Source of the DNA: Silene noctiflora
Lineage: Eukaryota; Streptophyta; Magnoliopsida; Caryophyllales; Caryophyllaceae
Direction: 5' to 3'
Assembly: GCA_009801015.1 (NCBI GenBank)
Contig: VHZZ01012994.1
Span: 21,966 to 45,072, forward strand
Length of the DNA stretch: 23,107 bases
Under the pieces are notes generated by a model. That model did no database searches. It had not been told where the DNA came from and was given only the letters and a program-made list of their open reading frames with translations. Both the position numbers and the translations under genes were made by a program. Of the stretch, positions 10,301 to 19,300 are shown piece after piece (the stretch's first letter is position 1; each line of letters opens with the position of its first letter).

Positions 10301-13300
10301 CTAATGATTTTCAAGCATTAGTGGACGAGTGTAATTTTCTTACTTTCGAAGTTATTATCGATGTGATATAAGACATGAGTATAAAATAACGGCTTATGAA
10401 TGCTTGGGAGGGTATATAAGACACGGGCATAAATATGTCTTCGCCGATTATTATACCAATTATGTATCATTTGATTTAAATGTTAGGAGTATTATAAATG
10501 TTGAATTTCAATTTGAAATTCAACATTTTCTTTAATTTGTATGTGTAAATTGTTATACATTCGTACTAACATTGATGGATACTATAAGTATAAAATTTCG
10601 AATGACTATTTATGTATTTTTTATACATGCCCGTGCAATTTTGCACGGGTCCTAAGCTAGTAAGTGTCTAAGGTTTAGACTTTAGACTCGAGGAGTAAAT
10701 GATTTTGCATAGAAAATTGAAGCAAGTGTTATTATCTAAGGGTTTTATTTTTATTTTATTTTTTTATAGGATAAGAAAACTAGATTGATAAGTAAATATG
10801 TATAGATATTTTTATAGTTCATAAATAAATATTAAAATATGTACAGATATTTTTATTATTTCAGAAAAATGTCGTGTCCAACTCACGGATCCTCGTACCC
10901 GAGTCCTTGATTTTAAGATTTCAATGATCGGATACTCAGATCCGTGTCCGAGTCGGATCCTTGGGTCCAAGTCCGAGCATCACAGGATTAAAGAGTAGTT
11001 AAGTGAAAGCTAAAGAAGACCCCAACATACAGTACAGAAAACAGTGAAAGAAAAACAAGGAGGAACAAAGACACTTAAAGAAGAGAACAAACCTGGAAAT
11101 AATTATAAGAGCTCTTCCCTATGTCATTTTCCGGAGCCTGTAGACCACAACAAGGTGCTCACAAGTTAAATCAAAAGGAATGATCAAATCAAATGGCAGT
11201 GTAGGAGAAAAAGGTGGAATGGGGGGAGGGATGTATGAAATAAATGTACATAATCAAATAGACACACAAACAATGTTATGTGAGCTCATCCAGAAAACAA
11301 AGAAACAGAAGCTTCACCTGTGGATCTTCTATGCATATAAGAAATGGTCTTCCGTTTTGTTGAAACCTGAAAAACGGAAAAATCAAACAGGAGAGAATAA
11401 ACAACTTCCAATATCAAGAAACTGCACTGAAAAATAAGCCATTATGGAATTTGCAAGGTAGAATATGAACTGTTATAGAGACAGATTCAGGCAATGGAAC
11501 CTACCCCTTTCTGCTTTTCAGAAAGAACGTTCCTTTTCCATTGCACGACACGCCAACGTCCCAAGTGTTCAATTTATGGGCATAAAACTCAAAAAACTTC
11601 ACCTGTTTCAAGAAGCAGCATATATTTTTAAAAATATGTGTACGGCAAACACACCTATACAATGGAAATTAACAAGCCTACAGGAATTTGAACAAGAGAT
11701 ATTTGTTTTGGGCTAGGTCATCCTGTTTGGTTGATGATATATTGGGTTTAGAGCTTTTGTATTCATTATTTGATCATTTCCCTGCAATAAATTTCAGGTT
11801 TTACAAATACTTATGAATCTTCAAGAATTATAATATTAAAACGGGGTTTTCTGTTGTAATAGGCTAAAAGGTCATTGAATGGCATTTCTGCATCTGAAGT
11901 ATGCTCAAGAGTGGCAATTCTAGAGAAGTTTGTTTTAGAGTGGTACTAAGGGCTTTTGTAGCAATAAAGAACTCTTATCACTAAAGAAAACTTACCAGTA
12001 GAACTCCCAAATTATGTTCAGGATACCGTTGGCCTTCATTTACACTCTGCACCGTATGAAGCGCAAATGATAAGAAAACCGCATGTTTGGCAACACAAGA
12101 AACCAATTCTTTTACAATCATTTTAGTAGTAAAGATATAAGCAATTGCATTTTTTCTCCTATTTTCCATTCTAAGGGCTTGCTTGTGATGGGGGTTATTG
12201 TTACTACAGTAATATAGATCAAAATAAGAAGAAAATGGACTAGTGTTGTAGGTAAAAATGAGACAAAGAGGGTAATACTTAGTCCATAAAGGGAAGGAAT
12301 AGTTACGCACCTCCCCCAAGGACAATGCAGTACCCCATATGTAAGTAATAGTTACCCGTCACTTCCGCTTCTCACCCTCAACTACCACCGTTTACCACCA
12401 ATCTCCTCCACTATCCCTTTGTTTTTATTCGTACTACCTCCATCCAACTCCCAAGCAAGCCCCAAGAAGACAGAGTACAACAAGATAATGTCTCCTTGAT
12501 AAGTATATTACTTGCAGATTTACATACCTTAAGCATAGCAATAAGCATGGCGAGCAGTGCATAAGACCCGATTCCTCCGGAATAAACCTAAAAAAAAACA
12601 TTAATAAGCCAAAACAAGCGCCTCCAAGCAAATCCAACAAAAGCACAAGGTTACTAGAGTATAGGCTATTCATTACCTCATTTAACTCTCTTTGTTGCAA
12701 AAAGACTTTAAGAATCAAACAAAGAGGCCTGAGCGGAGGTAACCTTGAAATGACATCCTGGAAACAATACCCAACTGTAAGCCAAAAAAATTGGAAACTG
12801 AACGGCTACATGCTTAATAATCCACGAACATCTGGAGATCCTAGAGCATCCGATACTCAGACTGTTCAAATTTCGGAGTTTAAATGAATACAGTGTATAA
12901 CTAATTTGCATATTCAAAATCCTTGTGCAACAAGATTTAAGCTACGCAACTGAAATGACGAGCATGGAGAGAGATTAAAAATTAGCTTGGTCGATGAGAC
13001 GGACTGCAGTGGATATAGAATATGACAAAAATTTGTCCGTTAAATTCAAACATCAGAATGAACAGAAGACACGATGCCAACGCAACAAACAAAACTGATA
13101 ATAGGATTATCTTCATAGCTAGTTTGTAATCCACTAATTAAGTCTTGTAACTATTCGTTAGGCAATTAAGCAAATCCGTAATCATGAATAGCTACAAGAC
13201 TTCAAACGTCAAAAAAAGAAAGAAAAAAAGTAATATCCTCCCAAAATAACAGCGTAACTAAGAACTCAACTTTTCAGACAGACCTACATACTCACCTTGA

Positions 13301-16300
13301 TATACTCTGCAGCCTTGGGACCGTTGTCCACATCAAAACTACACACCAGAAAAAAATATACATTGATCCATCGGTAAATAAAAATTCAGATAAACAACAT
13401 ACTACTAAATGTCTAAAAATGGGTAAGAAATCCATCTCTAGGTGATAAGCAATGCCTTCCACAGTTTTATGATCCATTTAGAATGTTAATCCAGTCACAA
13501 TTGCACATGACAAACCAAAAACAACAAAAGGAAGATAAAAACATCCCAATTTATAATGTCCCAATCAGGTCCCGAAATTTTTCTTTGCAAGGCAGATCTG
13601 AAATTATTCAAGTAATAAAAACATCTTGCAGCTTCCTCGTATACATAATAGTAGAAACAGAATTCTAATTTACCAGAGGATGAAGTTTTTCTTGAAACTC
13701 TTCCTTCTACAACCCGACTAAAGGCATATTCCTTGTTGCTTTTCTTGTGAAACTCGCAATTTTCACTTCTGAGTGTATGTATCATACATGATACATTCAT
13801 GCTACACTCCAGATTTCAAGTGTCATGCTCACAAGTTTTTAAATAGCTTTTCCCATTTTCTCCATCTCATTTTAAATGACTTTTCACTTGTCAAGAATCA
13901 TGGTAGCTTAGAATAGATTCATAGCTCAGCTTTACTCTTTCTATGATTTCACTATGAATAAACTGCAACTTCTCCTCAAAAATTCCAAAAAAAAAAAAAA
14001 AAAAAAAAACAGTTCTCTGTGAAAGTACTTTAGGATATAAGCCAAACAGTCTCATGTACAAGAGGAAGCCAGGAATTAAACAAAAGGCTTTACGCCTCAC
14101 AAACCCATCCTTCCCTCCCCTTCTCTACCACAAGTGAAGAAACAAAATTGGTTAGGACAGATTGCACATTTTCGTTCGACAGATAATTGAGATCCACAGA
14201 TACAGAACACAGAAGAAGTTACAAAAAAAATATCCAACAATCTCACTACAATTTAATAATGTAAAAGTAAATCAAAAGCAAAAACCTGCACATGCACTCA
14301 TTTAAAGAAGAGATAACCCTCAGTCCCTCACCTAACATCAAATTGAACATCAGTCACCTTCTCCACAAATTTAATAATTGGCACCCTAGCCTTGCCGATC
14401 ACCTGCACGCCAATTTTTTCATTAGAAACGCAGATACATAAATATCAAAGAGATGAAAAAAGAACCACGTAAAAGAGTTTCATTAACTGTCCTCAATTAT
14501 TATGGTTTATGCCACATACAACCATTTATCATTCAATAGACAACAAATACAACAGTAACAACACCCAGCCATAAAATAATGGAGAAGATTACAGCATTTC
14601 AGAAATCCTCAGTCCTCTCCTCCCCTTACTCTCCACTCCCCAGTTGATCGTAAATTAATTCACAAGTATTTGTATCAGCAATGAAGGGGAAAGGAGAAAG
14701 AAGAGGTACACAAATTAATATTAGAGATGGAAACCACAAAACAGCAAAGTTTAAAAAAAGATGCCTTTTAAAAATATTGCAATTAAGGCATATAATATTA
14801 TTCATATAATCCCATCGTATGTTAATATAATTGTATATGTGAATAGCCATACACTGTCTATCTTCTATTTAAAGAAAAAAAATAAAAGAGTACATGAAAT
14901 TAGGTAACAACTTTAGGCTACATCAGATCAACTGGCCAGGTACGTTTTGAGTTTTATAAACCATTCTTCAACGACTCGGAGGTGAGTACTCCCTCCATCC
15001 CCCAATCATTAGTTTACCTTTTTTATTCTTTGTAAGGGGTATTTTAATCATAGGTAAACAAATGATTAGGACGGAGGGAGCAATAAAAAAACAGACCAGT
15101 ACCTCAAAATTTGTAAAAGCTCACCTAAATTTTTCAGAAACTTGTAGATAGAACTTTTGTAAATTATATAATGATACTATTGCAAACATACGTGAGGTGT
15201 TACTTGACGGAAGGATGCTAACATAGACTAGGCACGAGTGCATGACACAATTCCTGAGCACTCCAAACTCAAAGTTACTTTCAATTTATTGATGTCTCCT
15301 ATGGTTGATGAAACCAAAAGTAACCAGCCAGCACCTCTTTAATAGTATAAAAGCAGAACTATGTCACAGAAAACTTCTCCAGAGAATAACGAGAAGAGAC
15401 ACAACTGAACAAACCTATATAATCCAAGGTCAAGTACTACAATGGTCCAAGTGATCAAAGCTAGGGAGGTGATGCATATTCAACAAGATCTGGCTAGTGA
15501 CACGTTCACACGCCTAAGCTAGTCATAGAGGAAGGGGTCAAGGGCGGGATCATGAAATAGACATGAGGGTCAAGGGCCAATCATGGCGTGACAGTGATAC
15601 ATGGCAGCTGGATGACACAAGCAAAGGGGAAACTCGTAGGTCCTATATTGCAACGCTTCATTGTCAGACCTGACCTATGCAGTGCAGACATTGTTGTGTC
15701 ACGAAGGAGAGTCATGGTAGAAGCAAGTAACAGTGAGCAAGCTATGATGCGATCATACATAACTGGCATGTCTTGACGCAGCACTAGAAGGCAGAAGTGA
15801 ACTAACAAGAGCTGTCTAGGCTGAGTATGCAGCTGCTTGCGCATGGACCAGCAGGACACACCTGGATAATCAACCAACGCAATGACATGACCGATCAAAG
15901 TCCTCAAAATAGGACCCTAAACTTCAGTTTTTTTGAGCTATTCTAGACAGACTATTTATTCATTTTAGGAATATATTTATCAGTACTATTACGTTTGTTT
16001 TATGGCAGATATTTGCTAGGTCCTTTTAGCTAAAATAAGTCATATAAGGGTAAACAACTAAGGGGGTGTTTGGTTCACTCAATATAGGCATGGGGTACAG
16101 GTTTGGAATGAGCCAAACCCATACCAAGTTACCAAGTGTTAGTTTGACAGAATGAGGGCTTCATACCCATACCTCAAACCCGTAAGAAGATATGGGTTCC
16201 ATACTTAAGGAGGGAGGTGGATATGAAATTGATACCCATGGGTTTTGATACTATATTGGATAATAGGATCAATGCTCGGCAGAAGAAGCAACGTTGGAGT

Positions 16301-19300
16301 CCTTCACATACGAGGACTATGTCGTGTTGTGTAGCTCGACTAGGATTAAATATTATTTAGCATTAACTAAGGAATATAATAAGGAAATTGTGTGCCATTA
16401 GGAGTTGAATAGTCGGTAGAATAAGAAGTCGAGTTAAATTAGTTTTCGTACCCACAGTTAGATACGTAATTAGAAACCATAAATAATATTGTTGTATTTC
16501 AGTTTTATTCATTCAAGTTATAATAAAATTTCATAAAACTAGAACAAGGTTTGATCACGAAATCCCGATTTGACAAGGTACTTCAAATCTTGTTTAAAAT
16601 TATATTTAGATTGGCGTTGAATTTTTAGTCAAATATCGCTACAACAATCGTCTCGTTCGTTCCCCCTTGGCTCAAAGCTTCGGCGGATTTTTAGTCAAAT
16701 ATCGCTACAACAATCGTCTCGTTCGTTCGTCTTGGAAGGCATGAATTTGAGACTCTTATACACCATTGTTCTTTATTTTAAATCGCTTCAGTACTCAGAT
16801 CAGGTTTCAAATTATTAAAAAAAAGTGAAAGAAATTTCAGAATTAGACTTAAACGCGGTAACTTAAAGGGTAATCACAATTTAATTATCCCCAAAGATAG
16901 GTGGCGATTAATCATATCATTTCAACTGTTTTACATTTTATTTTCAAGAATTTGCTTCTTTTTTCACTCCGTGTGACTTCCTAATGTTGCCATCTTCCAT
17001 TTCTGTTCTTAAGCGTCTTTTCACAACAAAGTGTCCTTAATTACTGGCTTTGTTTCCCTAAACACAACTGCAAGTCAGATTTACTCAATATGCTTATGCA
17101 ATCATATCAAAATACAAAAGTTCCTAGACATGCTTCCTACTAAAAAGGCACGCACCTGTATTTTTTTGGCAATACCCTTCTGTGACAATGCCCTGGAAAG
17201 TGCTTGTAAGCCAATTTGAGGAGATTTAATATTCGAGTCCAGAATTACAACCTGCACTTAATAACATACATGTAAGATCCATTATTTGAGTTCCAAAATT
17301 ACAATCTGCACTTAATAACAAGACCATTATCATATGATTCACTGTTATTCAATAGAACATAGCAAATAATTATTACAAGGGAGGAAAAGTTTTGGCAAGT
17401 ACAATAGTACTTTCTATATAAACTCTAAACACTAATAAAAAACAGATCCACCAACACATAGCTTATGGGCATTTTGAATGACAATACTTGTCAACTGCTC
17501 CATCACAGCAAGGATACAAGTAAAATCAGAGGGGAAAAGGCAGCTAATATTTACAAGCAACATAAGACCTACGATTGACAATAAAAGCCTATTCAGGACT
17601 GACTAATTACCTGAGGAAAAGTCAGCCCACATTAACTGAGAAGAAGCTTTAACCAAAGAAACACCGTCTTTTATGCATTCAATAGGAAATACAAGGACTA
17701 AAAAGGGGTGGTTCAAAGCTTTTGAAGAGTGAAATAACTTGATATGTGTTCGGATCTCAGATAAGAACAATGTGACAGGGTACAAGTACTGCACTGATGA
17801 AACTAACTCCTTTATTAGGTATCCCGAGTTATAAAGTTGAAGGGTATATGAATTGTACCACAATCCATGCATTTTGGGAAATAATCGGCTTAGTTTCGGA
17901 TTTTGCCTTCAAAGCCCAAAATTAATTCAGATACGGAATAGTTCATTGTTTCATATGTAATCAAACAGGTGGTATGAAAAGCAGGAGCTTGTGATAAAAA
18001 GCAAACAGAAAACAATTAGTCCTAAAGAGGAAACAATAAACTTGAAAGCATAAATGCATACATCAATATCACTTGAAGGTAGATAGAGCCCTGTTCTATA
18101 TGACCCGAAAACCTCTACCTGCAATTAAAAAAAAACAGCGCACACATTTAAGAGAGCAGAAAGCACAGCAGACGGAAAAGATGTAGCTGTGTAGTAAGTA
18201 AAAATACCCTGCAGTTGGGCCATATATACTTGATAACATCTGACACGCGCTGTATTGCTGAATTCCTTGACCTTCCTTCTTCTGGAGTTGGAGAGAGAAA
18301 ATCACAGAAGTCCAGTATCTCTGAATCAAACCAGAGGCATATGGTTAACAAACAAACATCCCTTGGTATTTATTTTCCAGATGATAAAGTTAGCTTGATG
18401 GTGAAGTATAATAATGGGACTGAAATTTGGATGATGTGATTAAGGATTCTAGTTAAGCATATGTGTATTCAATACTTTTAGTCTCTTTCTTCCGTGCGTA
18501 GATCAAGTAATAACACAACAAATAAACAACCTTCTCTCCCACTATAGTTGCTACAACTGTTCAAGGCAGCATCCGGGAAGGAAAAAAAAAATGTTGACGC
18601 CAATTTAAATAGCCTTACAGTGTTAAATACTTCCTCCGTTCCATTGAATTCTTTAGTTTGCTTTATACACGTATATCAAAGCCTGTTTTCTTTTGATCAT
18701 ATCTTTAGCTACATATTACTAAAAATAATAAAAATTTGATATTCATAATGCACTCGGTAAGACAATTTAAACAAGAGCTCACATGACTATCTTTTATGTT
18801 ATGTATATTAGAAGTTGCATTGAAGATTCTATTCACTTATGAATAATGCCCAAAAGGCGAATGTAAAGAATTCAATGGAACGGAGGAAGTATTTGCGATG
18901 TACAAGCATATGCACTTACAATTTGCGAGCGGCACTTGTATCTAGCTAACCTACGATCAAGAGCTCTTGCGAGATAAACAAAAAATTGCTAAAGTAGGTT
19001 ATAGTAAATATTGCCTTCCTAGGCTACCAATCTGCTTCTGATACACCTCAAACCAATACCAACTCTAAGATGCAGGAACTGGGAGGTGGTATATTAATTA
19101 AACCCAAGGACCAAGGAGTGCAAATGAGCTGACATTTGACAAATAATGGGCTAGATCATGTCGAGGTCTCCTACATTCCTTCCAGCAGCTACGATCTTAT
19201 CAAAATAACATATACTTATCGTGCTAGGGAAACACACAGTCCATAAATTTACAAAGAGCGTCCCAAATTCCACATCTAAAATGACGCACTGATTAATTCT

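Larger units (their letters stand above)
7982..10985. mobile_element. hAT-like non-autonomous DNA transposon, 3,004 bp, in intron 12
   Basis: Ends are CTGTGATGCTCAGACT on the left and, read inward from the right, CTGTGATGCTCGGACT, one mismatch in 16. A perfect 8-bp duplication GATTAAAG flanks both ends (7974-7981 and 10986-10993). An 8-bp target and short terminal inverted repeats fit the hAT superfamily, although the ends do not start with the usual CAGGG-type bases. Subterminal zones (~7985-8075 and ~10880-10980) are much richer in GC than the interior and repeat motifs such as ggatccg and gtgtccga. The 8240-10860 interior is AT-rich and has no transposase-like frame, so the copy is non-autonomous. 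It contains other repeat relics, so it may have grown by nested insertion. Confidence 0.8.

Noticed and set aside
12842..12872. gatactcagactgttca resembling the hAT-like left end
   Set aside because: Only a partial match, with no partner end or target duplication nearby.
15581..15907. Opposing frames (plus 15588-15776 and minus 15581-15907) as a novel gene
   Set aside because: Neither has a recognisable domain, and the GC-rich composition alone explains the long frames; kept only as an observation.
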